From positions 1-53,893 of the forward strand of contig NZ_SPFO01000017.1 in NCBI RefSeq assembly GCF_005845035.1: a stretch of DNA of 53,893 nt. Reading direction: 5' to 3'. Under the pieces are notes generated by a model, which made no database searches, had not been told where the DNA came from, and saw only the letters and a program-made list of their open reading frames with translations. Both the position numbers and the translations under genes were made by a program. This DNA is from Collinsella aerofaciens. Its GTDB lineage: Bacteria; Actinomycetota; Coriobacteriia; Coriobacteriales; Coriobacteriaceae. Positions 1 to 7,984 of this stretch are shown one piece after another; positions within the stretch are counted from its first letter, which is position 1; each line of letters begins with the position of its first letter.

Positions 1-107
1 ACGGTGGCCATTATTCGGTGACCGGGATTGGTCAAAATAGTTTGACTATTAGCGGCTAAAATCGCCCGGCGCTAACACTCGATAGGTAGCCCCCTCTATG
101 CCCTTTT

Positions 108-180
108 ATAAGTTGCGGTGAAATAGGGGCTGAATTTGGGGTTGAATCGTTTAAACAGTCCTTATTTCACCGCAACTTAT
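108..180. repeat. 18-bp perfect inverted repeat, intergenic
   Basis: The left arm 108-125 (ATAAGTTGCGGTGAAATA) is exactly complementary to the right arm 163-180, with a 37-base spacer. No coding frame of note lies in 1-260. A smaller inverted pair, GTCAAA 31-36 and TTTGAC 41-46, lies upstream. There is no U-tract after either arm, so this does not look like an intrinsic terminator. It resembles a REP-type intergenic palindrome, but copy number cannot be judged here. Confidence 0.6.
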
Positions 181-189
181 TTGGGGATG

Positions 190-224
190 AAAAAGGCGGA
201 GACCCTGGGGAGGGACTCCGCCTT
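190..224 (-). terminator. Intrinsic terminator of the PTS gene
   Basis: Stem AAGGCGGAG (193-201) pairs with CTCCGCCTT (216-224). Read on the minus strand the stem is followed by five T (190-194). It lies 36 bases beyond the stop codon of the PTS permease gene, as expected for its terminator. Confidence 0.85.
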
Positions 225-260
225 ATATACAGGGGGCGATGCTATTCGCGTGTTGCGGGA

Positions 261-2264
261 TTAGACCAGACGGGCGTTAATCGTCTTGGCGATCTCGGCG
301 GCGTCGGTGGAACCCTTGACGGTGGCACGGAAGTCCTCGTCCATGAGCGCCTCGGCGACCTTGGACAGGATCTTGAGGTGCGTAGTGCCGGCCTGGGCAC
401 CGGGGATGAGCAGGGCGATAGCCACGTTGACGGGAGCGCCGTCCATGGTGTCCCAACCGGTCACGCCGGACTCGTCCTTGACGACGATGACGGCAGCCTC
501 GGTAATGGCGTCGGACTTGGCATGCGGGATGGCGAAGCCCTCCATCATGCCCGTGGTGCCCTCGGCCTCGCGGGCCAGGAAGGCATTCATCACGGCGTCG
601 GCGTCGCTGGCGATACCGGCCTTGACAGCCTGGTTGGAAACGAAGCTCAGAGCCTCGTCACGAGAAGCGAAGTCCTCGGCGACAAAGACATTCTCGACCT
701 TCACGAAGTCGGCAGCCTCGGCCTTGGGGGCCTCGACGGCAGCGGCTTTGGGGGCCTCAACCGGCTTGGCTGCAGGAGCGGCCTTCTGATTCTTCTCGAA
801 GTCGTACTTCTTGAAGGCCACGAACAGGATGCCACCGACCACAGCGCCGATGAGGATCGCGAGGACCCAAAGCGGACCGTTCTCGACAACGGGCAGGACC
901 AAGAAGCCACCGTGAGGCGCCGGATCGTGAACGTTGAACATAATGGTCAGGATCGAAGCGATAGAGGAACCGAGCATCATGATGGGCATGACGGGCCAGA
1001 TGTTCTTGGTCATGAACGGAATGGCGCCCTCGGTGATGTGGGTGCAACCAAGGATGAGGTTAACGACACCGGCGTCGTGATCCTCCTGGCTGAAGTACTT
1101 CTTGCCGACAACGACAGCGAAGGTGGTGATCAGCGGCGGAACGATGCAGGCAGCGGAGACGGCAGCCATGAAGTTGGTGCCGAAGTTGTAGGTATCGGTG
1201 CCAACACCGGCGGCCAAAGCCTCGGTGAGCATAGCGGTACCGGTGACGTAAGCAGCCTTGTTGACCGGGCCGCCCATGTCAAAGGCGCACATGCAGCCAA
1301 TGGCAAGACCCAGGACAACGGCGCCAGAGGCGGACAGGCCCTTGAGGAAGTCCATCATGGCGGTGTTGATGGCAGCCATGGGGCCGGAAATGCCGAGCAT
1401 GACCAGACCGACGATGGCGGTAGAGAACAGCGGGTACAGGAAGATAGCCTTGAGGCCGTCCAGGTTCTTGGGCAGACCGGCAAAGACCTTCTCGAGCAGC
1501 AGGATGACATAACCAGCGAGGAAGCCACCGACGATACCGCCCAGGAAGCCGAAGCCCACGCCAGCGCCACCGGCGTCGATCATGCCGGTCTCGGCGTTAA
1601 CAGGCAGGCCCTGGATAGCGATCATACCGGCAACGAAACCGGGGACGAGCGCCGGGCGCTTGCCGATGGATTCGGCGATGTAGGCGGAAAGCACCGGAAC
1701 CATGAGGTTCATGGCGATGCCGCCGATGATCTTGAGCATCGCAGCAAAGCTGTTGTAGTCAGACGCCGTCGAATCGAAGGACGTAATGCCCCACAGGAAC
1801 GAAACGGCGGTCAGAACACCACCAGCAACGACGAAGACCAGCATGTGGCTGACGCCGTTCATGAGGTGCTTGTAGATGATGTGGCCGATGGACTCCTTCT
1901 CCTCGACCTCGTCCTCGACATCGGCAGCAGCCGCAACCGTGTCGTCGCCCTTGGCGGCGAGCGCGCGGTCAATCAGCTTACCGGCGGCCTCAACGGACAG
2001 GGCCTTGGAAACACCAACGGAAACCATGGGCTTGCCGGCGAAACGCTCAGCCTGGACATCCTTGTCGGCTGCGACGACGACGGCCTTGGCACCAGCGATC
2101 TCACTCTTGGTGAGCTCGTTCTCGACACCGACCTGGCCATGAGTCTCGACCTTAATGGTCAGACCGCGCTCGGCAGCTGCCTTCTCCAGCGCCTCCTTCG
2201 CCATGAAGGTGTGCGCAATGCCAGTCGGGCAACCGGTCGCGGCGATGATGTCAAACTTAGCCAT
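261..2264 (-). CDS. PTS fructose-type permease, IIB-IIC-IIA fusion
   Basis: A 667-residue phosphotransferase permease that would import and phosphorylate a fructose-class sugar. The IIB domain is at residues 1-100, with the phospho-cysteine Cys12 in ATGCPTGIAHTFMA. A hydrophobic IIC domain with many membrane segments spans about 130-480. An Ala/Pro/Lys/Glu linker leads to IIA at about 515-667, with the phospho-histidine near residue 581 in GFAIPHAK. The start at 2264 is preceded by AAGGAGGG; a longer in-frame extension to 2336 lacks such a site. The domain order IIB-IIC-IIA differs from the common IIA-IIB-IIC order. No 1-phosphofructokinase or HPr gene is nearby. The divergent RpiR-type gene is the likely regulator. 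The exact substrate (fructose or another ketose or mannitol-like sugar) cannot be told from sequence alone. Confidence 0.93.
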   Translation of the reverse strand: MAKFDIIAATGCPTGIAHTFMAKEALEKAAAERGLTIKVETHGQVGVENELTKSEIAGAKAVVVAADKDVQAERFAGKPMVSVGVSKALSVEAAGKLIDRALAAKGDDTVAAAADVEDEVEEKESIGHIIYKHLMNGVSHMLVFVVAGGVLTAVSFLWGITSFDSTASDYNSFAAMLKIIGGIAMNLMVPVLSAYIAESIGKRPALVPGFVAGMIAIQGLPVNAETGMIDAGGAGVGFGFLGGIVGGFLAGYVILLLEKVFAGLPKNLDGLKAIFLYPLFSTAIVGLVMLGISGPMAAINTAMMDFLKGLSASGAVVLGLAIGCMCAFDMGGPVNKAAYVTGTAMLTEALAAGVGTDTYNFGTNFMAAVSAACIVPPLITTFAVVVGKKYFSQEDHDAGVVNLILGCTHITEGAIPFMTKNIWPVMPIMMLGSSIASILTIMFNVHDPAPHGGFLVLPVVENGPLWVLAILIGAVVGGILFVAFKKYDFEKNQKAAPAAKPVEAPKAAAVEAPKAEAADFVKVENVFVAEDFASRDEALSFVSNQAVKAGIASDADAVMNAFLAREAEGTTGMMEGFAIPHAKSDAITEAAVIVVKDESGVTGWDTMDGAPVNVAIALLIPGAQAGTTHLKILSKVAEALMDEDFRATVKGSTDAAEIAKTINARLV

Positions 2265-2285
2265 GTGTCCCTCCTTCTTGAGTAC

Positions 2286-2301
2286 AGCGCCCGCGGGCGC
2301 T
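2286..2301. repeat. 16-bp perfect palindrome in the PTS leader
   Basis: AGCGCCCGCGGGCGCT lies between the probable PTS promoter and its ribosome binding site. A second hairpin, ACGCGC 2309-2314 with GCGCGT 2321-2326, lies just upstream in the same leader. They could fold in the leader mRNA; no known riboswitch is recognised. Confidence 0.5.
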
Positions 2302-2340
2302 CCCCTACACGCGCTTCGATGCGCGTTTTTCCACAACTGA

Positions 2341-2369
2341 AAGATACCAACCTACCGTCCGCGTGAGAA
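2341..2369 (-). promoter_or_regulatory. Candidate promoter of the PTS gene
   Basis: On the minus strand TTCTCA (2364-2369) and TATCTT (2341-2346) are 17 bases apart, each matching four of six consensus bases. The resulting leader would be about 70 bases. Weak evidence on its own. Confidence 0.35.
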
Positions 2370-2391
2370 GAGCTAAGGTGCAAATCTCCGG

Positions 2392-2450
2392 TGAAAGGTT
2401 CTTTCATAGCCGTAAACGGTAAGTGAAAGTTTACCATCAACACTTGAAAC
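2392..2450. promoter_or_regulatory. Candidate operator cluster between the PTS and rpiR genes
   Basis: TGAAAG-GTT-CTTTCA is a perfect hyphenated palindrome at 2392-2406. GTGAAAG occurs at 2391-2397 and again at 2423-2429, 32 bases apart. GTAAAC 2412-2417 pairs with GTTTAC 2429-2434. Such TGAAA-type dyads between a divergent RpiR-family gene and its probable target fit an operator array; this is inference. Confidence 0.45.
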
Positions 2451-2482
2451 GGCAAGGTGTATCTTGTAATTGAAAATGCCCG

Positions 2483-2488
2483 TATACT
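2483..2488 (+). promoter_or_regulatory. Candidate -10 element of the rpiR-type gene
   Basis: TATACT at 2483-2488 lies 48 bases before the chosen start. No good -35 hexamer stands at 16-18 bases, so an activator or a weak promoter is possible. Confidence 0.35.
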
Positions 2489-2536
2489 ATGGCATTGCAA
2501 ATCAAGCTAGATTTTCATGCCAACCAGGAGCCATCC

Positions 2537-3394
2537 ATGACCGATAGTAGCAAGAGCGCACTTTCCCTCATTAGCACCCATCAGGGATACAGCGAGTCCG
2601 AGCAGCGCATTGTCGACTATATATTGGAGCACCAGTCCGAGGCGCCACGCCTCACGGCCGCTCAGCTCTCACGCGCCGCCGCCACGTCCGAGGCGACCGT
2701 TTCGCGCTTCTGCCGCAAGCTTGGCTTTGGTAGCTTCCGCAGCTTTCAGTTTTCGTTGGCGAGGGATTTGGAAAGCCAGCGTAACGAGGGCCTGACTGAC
2801 GAGGTCTCGCTCGACAATATGGAGCAGAGCCTCAAGAACATCCTGGCTGCCAAGGTGAGCGAGCTTAATGCGACCATCGACGGGATCGACCACGATACGC
2901 TGGCGGCTGTTGTGCATGCCCTTAAGCATGCAGGGGTTATTGAGTTTGCGGCTGTGGGCAATACGAACGCGGTCGCGCTCGATGCGACGTTTAAGTTTTC
3001 GCAGCTGGGCCTGCGCTGCATGGCGAGCACCATTAGCGAGACATCAATCGGCTTTGCGCTCACGTTACGCCCGGGTGACGTCATCGTGCTTATCTCAAAC
3101 TCCGGCAAATCGCGCCGACTGAATCGCATGGCAAAAGCGGCTCGCAACTGCGGCGCAACCGTAGTCGTCATCAGCAGCGACAGTAAATCCCCGCTCGCGC
3201 GCCTGGCAGACTACACTTTTAACACCGTCAACCACGAAGCGCTGCTGACAACGGGCGACTTTGCGTTCTCTAAGATCAGCGCCACGATGATCATCGAAGT
3301 CATCTACAACTTCCTGCTGCCCGAGATTAAAGACGCGCGTGAGCATATCAGCTACTACGAGGAGCTCATCCAGCCGGATAAGGTCGTTGAGTAA
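2537..3394 (+). CDS. RpiR/MurR-family transcriptional regulator
   Basis: A 285-residue DNA-binding sugar-phosphate sensor. Residues 1-77 form the RpiR-type helix-turn-helix domain, including SEATVSRFCRKLGF. About residues 105-265 form a SIS sugar-isomerase fold, with the phosphosugar-loop region DVIVLISNSGKSRRL. The start at 2537 has AGGAG six bases upstream; an in-frame ATG at 2489 lacks a ribosome site. The gene is divergent from the PTS permease, so local control of that gene by a sugar phosphate is the natural inference. Family members act either as repressors or as activators, and the sequence does not say which. Confidence 0.92.
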   Translation: MTDSSKSALSLISTHQGYSESEQRIVDYILEHQSEAPRLTAAQLSRAAATSEATVSRFCRKLGFGSFRSFQFSLARDLESQRNEGLTDEVSLDNMEQSLKNILAAKVSELNATIDGIDHDTLAAVVHALKHAGVIEFAAVGNTNAVALDATFKFSQLGLRCMASTISETSIGFALTLRPGDVIVLISNSGKSRRLNRMAKAARNCGATVVVISSDSKSPLARLADYTFNTVNHEALLTTGDFAFSKISATMIIEVIYNFLLPEIKDAREHISYYEELIQPDKVVE

Positions 3395-3402
3395 AACGCG
3401 TA

Positions 3403-3435
3403 GTGGGACAAAAATTTCAGTCTATTTTGTCCCAC
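3403..3435. repeat. 11-bp perfect inverted repeat between convergent genes
   Basis: GTGGGACAAAA (3403-3413) and TTTTGTCCCAC (3425-3435) flank an 11-base loop between the convergent rpiR-type gene and recN. The position suits a two-way terminator, but no T-run follows the stem on either strand. It may instead be a dispersed intergenic repeat. Confidence 0.55.
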
Positions 3436-3453
3436 CAACCCCACTGATACGAC

Positions 3454-5082
3454 CTAACCTCGAGCTTCTTCGAGCATCTGCTTTGCGTGGGCCAAGCTTG
3501 CCTCGGACTGATCGCCGCTCAACATGCGGGCGATCTCGGCGGTACGCGCTTCGCCGGTTACCTCGTCCAAATGCGTCTGGGGAACATCGCCTGGTTCCTT
3601 GCTGACAACATAATGCTTGTCGGCCATGACGGCGACCTGCGCCAAGTGGGTTACGACAATCACCTGATGCGTAGAGGCGAGATCTGCCAGCACGCCCGCG
3701 AGTGCACGCGCCGTGGAGCCACCGACACCAGCATCGACCTCGTCAAACACCAGCGTATCGACACCGTCCGCGTTACCGAGGACAACCTTACTTGCCAGCA
3801 TGACGCGGCTGAGCTCGCCGCCCGACGCAATGCGGCGCAGGGGACGTGGCGTCAAGCCGGCACCGCTGCGGTATAGCAGCTCGTAGCTCGAAGGACCAAC
3901 GGGCGTCCACTCAGCACGGGGAAGATCGCGCGACTCCCAGACGAGCTCGGCACTACCCATCTCCAAGCGCGCCATCTGGCGGCCAACCTCGTGGCAGAAG
4001 CGCGGGGCCGCCGTATTGCGAGCGCGCTTAAGTGCCTTGGCAGCGGCAAACAACTCGCGCTCGGCGCTCCCGAGTGCCTCACGCGCCTTTTTGATCTGTT
4101 CATCGCCATCATCGACCAGGGACAGCAGCTCTTGCGAGCGATCGCGCATGGCAAAAACATCGTCCATGGTGGGGCCCCACTGACGCAACAGGCCCTTGAG
4201 ATCGGAATACCGCTCACGCATGCGAGCGAGCTCGCGCGGGTCGAAGGCGATGCCATCGCGATAGGCACGAAGCTCGTTCGCGCAATCCTCAAGGGAGATA
4301 CAGGCATCCGAAAGTGCATCGGCAATGTCGCCGAGTTTGCGATCGACGGTAGCCATTCGGGAAAGCTCTGCCACGGCGCTGTTCACGGCATCGAGCGCTC
4401 CCCCTTCGGCGGCAAGCGATGCATGGGCATCGTTAGCCGTGGCAACCAGTACCTCGGCATGTTCGGAGCGCGGCAGCAGCTTCTCGAGTTCCTCATACTC
4501 ACCCGGCTTGGGGTCGACCTCGCCGATGCGCTCGAGGGCAAAGCGCGCCTCCTCGACGCGGCTCCCCTGCGCACGCGAGGCCTCTTCGACACGTTGAACC
4601 TCCTTGGCGGCAGCGCGCGAGGCTTTAAAGCAGGCGCGGTACGCATCCAGCGCCTCGAGTGCCGGGCGCCCTGCCCATGCATCGACCATCGCAACGTGAT
4701 GCGCCGGATCGAGCAAGCGCTGGTGCTCGTGCTGGCCGCACAGATCCATCATCACACCGACGCGCTCCGAAAGCTCGCGCACGCTGGCAATGCGGCCGTC
4801 AATTTTTACGCGGCTGCGGCCCTCGGCAGAAAGGCTGCGCTGTACGGTGAACCCCTCCGTGTCGTGCGGCCCGTCGAAGAGTCGCGCCTCGACGCTCGCC
4901 AGTGCCTCGCCCTCGCGCACCGTCGACGAATCCGCACGCTCGCCCAAAATAAGCTTGAGGGCCGAGAGCAGCGCGGTCTTGCCGGCGCCAGTCTCGCCAG
5001 TCAGGACAGTCAGGCCGGCACTCGGCACCAGCGTCGCATCGCGAATGAGTGCAATGTTATAAACCTGCAGCTCATCGATCAT
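3454..5082 (-). CDS. recN: DNA repair protein RecN
   Basis: A 542-residue SMC-like ATPase that acts in double-strand break repair. The Walker A motif GETGAGKT is at residues 29-36. A long coiled-coil middle follows. The ABC signature SGGELSRVMLA and the Walker B stretch VFDEVDAGVGG lie in the C-terminal lobe. The chosen ATG overlaps the end of nadK by 11 bases and has GGAG seven bases upstream, so translation is probably coupled to nadK. An upstream ATG would add seven residues. recN is the last gene of the run efp-asp23-nusB-xseB-tlyA-nadK-recN. No LexA-type box was seen directly in front of it. Confidence 0.95.
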   Translation of the reverse strand: MIDELQVYNIALIRDATLVPSAGLTVLTGETGAGKTALLSALKLILGERADSSTVREGEALASVEARLFDGPHDTEGFTVQRSLSAEGRSRVKIDGRIASVRELSERVGVMMDLCGQHEHQRLLDPAHHVAMVDAWAGRPALEALDAYRACFKASRAAAKEVQRVEEASRAQGSRVEEARFALERIGEVDPKPGEYEELEKLLPRSEHAEVLVATANDAHASLAAEGGALDAVNSAVAELSRMATVDRKLGDIADALSDACISLEDCANELRAYRDGIAFDPRELARMRERYSDLKGLLRQWGPTMDDVFAMRDRSQELLSLVDDGDEQIKKAREALGSAERELFAAAKALKRARNTAAPRFCHEVGRQMARLEMGSAELVWESRDLPRAEWTPVGPSSYELLYRSGAGLTPRPLRRIASGGELSRVMLASKVVLGNADGVDTLVFDEVDAGVGGSTARALAGVLADLASTHQVIVVTHLAQVAVMADKHYVVSKEPGDVPQTHLDEVTGEARTAEIARMLSGDQSEASLAHAKQMLEEARG

Positions 5083-5932
5083 GACGCACTCCGTAGAACA
5101 CACGGCTCACCGAGTTATAGAAGCTCTCGGGGCCGTAATCCAGCAGCAGCACATCACCGGGACCGCGACGCACGGCCACGCTCTCAACGGTACCATCGCA
5201 GGTAATAAACTGTCCATCGATAGCGATCGCCGGAACACTCGGACGGTCATCAGACATAAAGATCTCGACGACATCACTCGGCGAAGTCAAAAAGGCACGA
5301 GCCTGAATGGTGTGCGGCGCAATGGGTACGCAGACCATGCCCGTATAGTCAGGGCTCACGATGGGGCCACCGGCGCTGAGCGCGTAACCCGTAGAACCAG
5401 TCGCCGTCGAAACGACGACACCGTCACCGCGTAGGCGGTCGATATGGTGACCGGACACCGTGATGTCAAACTCGACCATATCGGACAGGGGGCCGCGCGT
5501 AAGCGCCATGTCGTTGAGGGCGAAGGTGCGCACGACATCCTTCGTACCGTCTTCGCGCACGGACACGATATCCGCGGCGATGGTGGCGCGACGGCTCACG
5601 TGCAGCTCGCCGGACAGGGCGTCACTCACGACCTGCAGAATGTCGCGCTCCTCGGGGCTCGCAGCAGTTAAAAAGCCCAGGTGACCATAGGAAAGACCGA
5701 GGATAGGAATCTCGCGATGGTTGAGGATGCGGGCAGCGCGCAGCAACGTACCGTCGCCGCCGAGCGTAATGACCAGATCGGAGCCGTCAATATCAGGCGT
5801 GCTTTGAATCTTCGATCGCTGGTCGGCAGCCCATGCGACTTCATAGCCCTGGCGCGTCAGCCAAAGCTCGAGCATCAGGCCGCTCTCGACCGCCTCTTGC
5901 TTGTAGTAATTGGGAACCAGAAAGACCTTCAT
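5072..5932 (-). CDS. nadK: NAD kinase
   Basis: A 286-residue cytosolic NAD kinase making NADP+ from NAD+ and ATP or polyphosphate. The GGDGT motif lies in LVITLGGDGTLLRAARI near residue 60. The second conserved loop STATGSTGYALSAGGP, which binds NAD, lies in the C-terminal half. Length is normal for the family. The start codon overlaps the tlyA stop in an ATGA junction, and the gene overlaps recN at its 3' end. The tlyA-nadK-recN order is common in actinobacteria. Confidence 0.96.
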   Translation of the reverse strand: MKVFLVPNYYKQEAVESGLMLELWLTRQGYEVAWAADQRSKIQSTPDIDGSDLVITLGGDGTLLRAARILNHREIPILGLSYGHLGFLTAASPEERDILQVVSDALSGELHVSRRATIAADIVSVREDGTKDVVRTFALNDMALTRGPLSDMVEFDITVSGHHIDRLRGDGVVVSTATGSTGYALSAGGPIVSPDYTGMVCVPIAPHTIQARAFLTSPSDVVEIFMSDDRPSVPAIAIDGQFITCDGTVESVAVRRGPGDVLLLDYGPESFYNSVSRVFYGVRHDR

Positions 5933-6741
5933 AGCGTTGCAGCTTTCTCGCTCAAAACCGATACCTGGGATTGCAGCTCATCGTCGGCGCGCTCGCCGGG
6001 GGCAAACCTCGTGCCGTACAGGAAAAACTCAACGTTTCCCTTGGCACCATGAATGGGCGACACGCAGACATCGACCGGGAACAGGCCCTTGGCAGCAAAG
6101 AGTTCAACCGCCGCCACGAGTGTATCGTGGCGCACGGCGGGATCGGTCACAATGCCGCCCTCACCCACCAGCGCAGCCGGAGCCTCAAACTGCGGCTTTA
6201 CGAGCGTGCAAAACGAACCCGAAGGCTTCAGGCACGACAGCACGGCGTCGATGATATTCGCGATACTCGTAAACGATACATCGCACACGGCCAGATCGAT
6301 AGCACCGCCGTAGCCGAGCTCGGGCAACTGCGTCACATTCGTGCGCTCGTGGAGCGTCACACGATCGTCTTGGCGCAGCGACCAATCGAACTGGGCGCGA
6401 CCCACGTCCACCGAGACAACGGTCGCAGCTCCGCGCTTGAGCAGGCAATCGGTAAAGCCGCCGGTAGAGCAGCCCACATCCAGACAGGCAAGGCCCGTCG
6501 GATTGATGCCAAACGCATCAAGTGCGCCTTCGAGCTTAAGACCGCCGCGGCCAACATAGGGAATGCGCCCCTTCACGTGCAGCGGCAGGCCCGGGGTCAC
6601 CTTAAGGCCCGGCGAAGTCAAGCGCTCACCGCCACTCGAGACCAAGCCGGCCATAAGAGTGCGAAGGGCATCCGCGCGATCGGCGCAGATGCCCTGTGAA
6701 ATCAGTTCGTCATCAAGACGCACGCGTTTCATGAATGCCAT
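5929..6741 (-). CDS. tlyA: TlyA-family rRNA 2'-O-methyltransferase
   Basis: About 270 residues. The N-terminal 60 residues form an S4-like RNA-binding domain beginning with KRVRLDDELISQG. The rest is an FtsJ-type SAM-dependent methyltransferase, with the SAM-binding stretch CLDVGCSTGGFTDCLL. Family members methylate cytidines in 16S and 23S rRNA, which in other bacteria affects capreomycin sensitivity. The start is uncertain: TTG 6744, ATG 6741 and ATG 6732 are all in frame, and none has a strong ribosome site, so 6741 is a compromise. The gene follows xseB by 26 bases and overlaps nadK by four. Confidence 0.93.
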   Translation of the reverse strand: MAFMKRVRLDDELISQGICADRADALRTLMAGLVSSGGERLTSPGLKVTPGLPLHVKGRIPYVGRGGLKLEGALDAFGINPTGLACLDVGCSTGGFTDCLLKRGAATVVSVDVGRAQFDWSLRQDDRVTLHERTNVTQLPELGYGGAIDLAVCDVSFTSIANIIDAVLSCLKPSGSFCTLVKPQFEAPAALVGEGGIVTDPAVRHDTLVAAVELFAAKGLFPVDVCVSPIHGAKGNVEFFLYGTRFAPGERADDELQSQVSVLSEKAATL

Positions 6742-6767
6742 CAACCATTCGTATCCGGAGATGCGGC

Positions 6768-7007
6768 CTAGCTATCCTGGGATTCGTTTGCCGCATCCTC
6801 ATCGTATTCCTGCTCGAGCTTGTCGGCCTCACGCGGCGTCAACTCAAACTTGTCGACCATATCGACCGCGCGGGAGCCCAGCTCAATCGCTTCGTCAAAC
6901 AAATCGAGCGAACGCTCCAAGGAGGTATCCTTGGAGCGAACGGTAGCGATGATCTGATCCAGACGGTCCGAAATCTCATCAAAGTTACGGACAGAACCCT
7001 CTGGCAT
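6768..7007 (-). CDS. xseB: Exodeoxyribonuclease VII small subunit
   Basis: A 79-residue acidic helical protein with the family core FDEISDRLDQIIATVRSKD and SLERSLDLFDEAIELG. It is the small subunit that binds the XseA catalytic subunit to form exonuclease VII. GAGGAG precedes the ATG, and only two bases separate it from nusB. The large-subunit gene xseA usually lies directly upstream; here nusB takes that place and no xseA is in the window. Confidence 0.93.
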   Translation of the reverse strand: MPEGSVRNFDEISDRLDQIIATVRSKDTSLERSLDLFDEAIELGSRAVDMVDKFELTPREADKLEQEYDEDAANESQDS

Positions 7008-7009
7008 GG

Positions 7010-7594
7010 CTACTCCTCGACGGAGTCGATGTCAGCCTCGGCGGCGTCCGCATCCTCGGCCAGCACGCCAGCCTCAGCCTGAGCAACCGCAACCTTGGCG
7101 GCAGCCTCGGCAGCCTGCGCCTCCTCGCGAGCGCGATCTTCGGCCAGCAGCTCCTGGTACAGGCCCTCGCCCGGCAGCTCCTCGCTGCGAGCGATCTTGC
7201 CCAGCACGCCGTTGACGAACGACGCGGACTGGTCGGTGCCATAGGCCTTGGCAAGCTCGACAGCCTCGTTGATCACGATGGCGTCCGAGACCTCCTCGTC
7301 GGTGAGGAAACGCATCTCGTAAACAGCGATACGCAGCAGATTGCGGTCGGCGCCGGGCATGCGCATAAGATCCCAGTTCTTGGCAACGGATCGCAGAGCG
7401 CAGTCGATGCGGTCGATATGCTCGTAGGCACCGCGGCACAGCTCCAACGCATAGGGGTCGAGGGGACCCTTCGAGATCAGGAAATCACCCTCGAGGACGC
7501 GCTCGAGCGGGCTGTCCGTGGCCTCGGCCTGGAACAGCAGCTGCAGCGCCTGACTGCGGGCAAGCGTACGCCCGCGATAAACCTTAAGGCTCAA
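7010..7594 (-). CDS. nusB: Transcription antitermination factor NusB
   Basis: A 194-residue protein. Residues 1-140 form the all-helical NusB RNA-binding domain, including RTLARSQALQLLFQAE and the C-terminal VNGVLGKIA. NusB binds boxA RNA with NusE and supports rRNA antitermination. The start is TTG at 7594, supported by AAGGAG six bases upstream, which overlaps the end of the asp23 gene. An Ala/Glu/Asp-rich tail of about 55 residues extends beyond the normal family end and looks disordered. Confidence 0.94.
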   Translation of the reverse strand: MSLKVYRGRTLARSQALQLLFQAEATDSPLERVLEGDFLISKGPLDPYALELCRGAYEHIDRIDCALRSVAKNWDLMRMPGADRNLLRIAVYEMRFLTDEEVSDAIVINEAVELAKAYGTDQSASFVNGVLGKIARSEELPGEGLYQELLAEDRAREEAQAAEAAAKVAVAQAEAGVLAEDADAAEADIDSVEE

Positions 7595-7597
7595 AGG

Positions 7598-7960
7598 TTA
7601 CTCCTTGGGGAAAACGAGGCCGTCAATGCAAACGTCAACGCGCTCAACCTCGACGCCCACCTGAGCATCGATGGCGGCGACCACGGCGACGCGAACGGCC
7701 TCGGCGAGTTTCTTGAACGGATAGCCAAAGAACACCACGACACGCACGGTGAGTGCGAGCTTGCCGCCAACGACCTCGGCCTCGACCGCCGGCTCGGAAG
7801 CCGGGGCCTTGGACGAGAGCATCATGGAGACAAGGTTGGTGGCAAGGTCCTTGACGCCAACGGAGGCGATGCCCTCGACATCCGACACGGCGCGCGAGAC
7901 GATGGCGGTCAGAACATCGGGCGAAATGCCGATGCCGTCAATCTTGATTTCCTGGGGCAT
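7598..7960 (-). CDS. Asp23/Gls24-family protein (first copy)
   Basis: A 120-residue protein of the Asp23/DUF322 family, recognised from GISPDVLTAIVSRAVSDVEG near the start and the LTVRVVVFFGYPFKKLAEAV strand-helix core. In Firmicutes such proteins are linked to envelope stress, but their biochemical role is unclear. It lies between efp and nusB; the Bacillus relative YqhY lies beside nusB in the same way. A second Asp23-type gene is at the right end of the window. Confidence 0.9.
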   Translation of the reverse strand: MPQEIKIDGIGISPDVLTAIVSRAVSDVEGIASVGVKDLATNLVSMMLSSKAPASEPAVEAEVVGGKLALTVRVVVFFGYPFKKLAEAVRVAVVAAIDAQVGVEVERVDVCIDGLVFPKE

Positions 7961-7984
7961 GAGTCCTCCTAGAAGAGTTGGTTG

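Noticed and set aside
378..2366. 662-residue open frame on the plus strand opposite the PTS gene
   Set aside because: It is composed of Gly/Asp/His/Val-biased filler, has no ribosome site and mirrors the GC-rich codons of the real gene.
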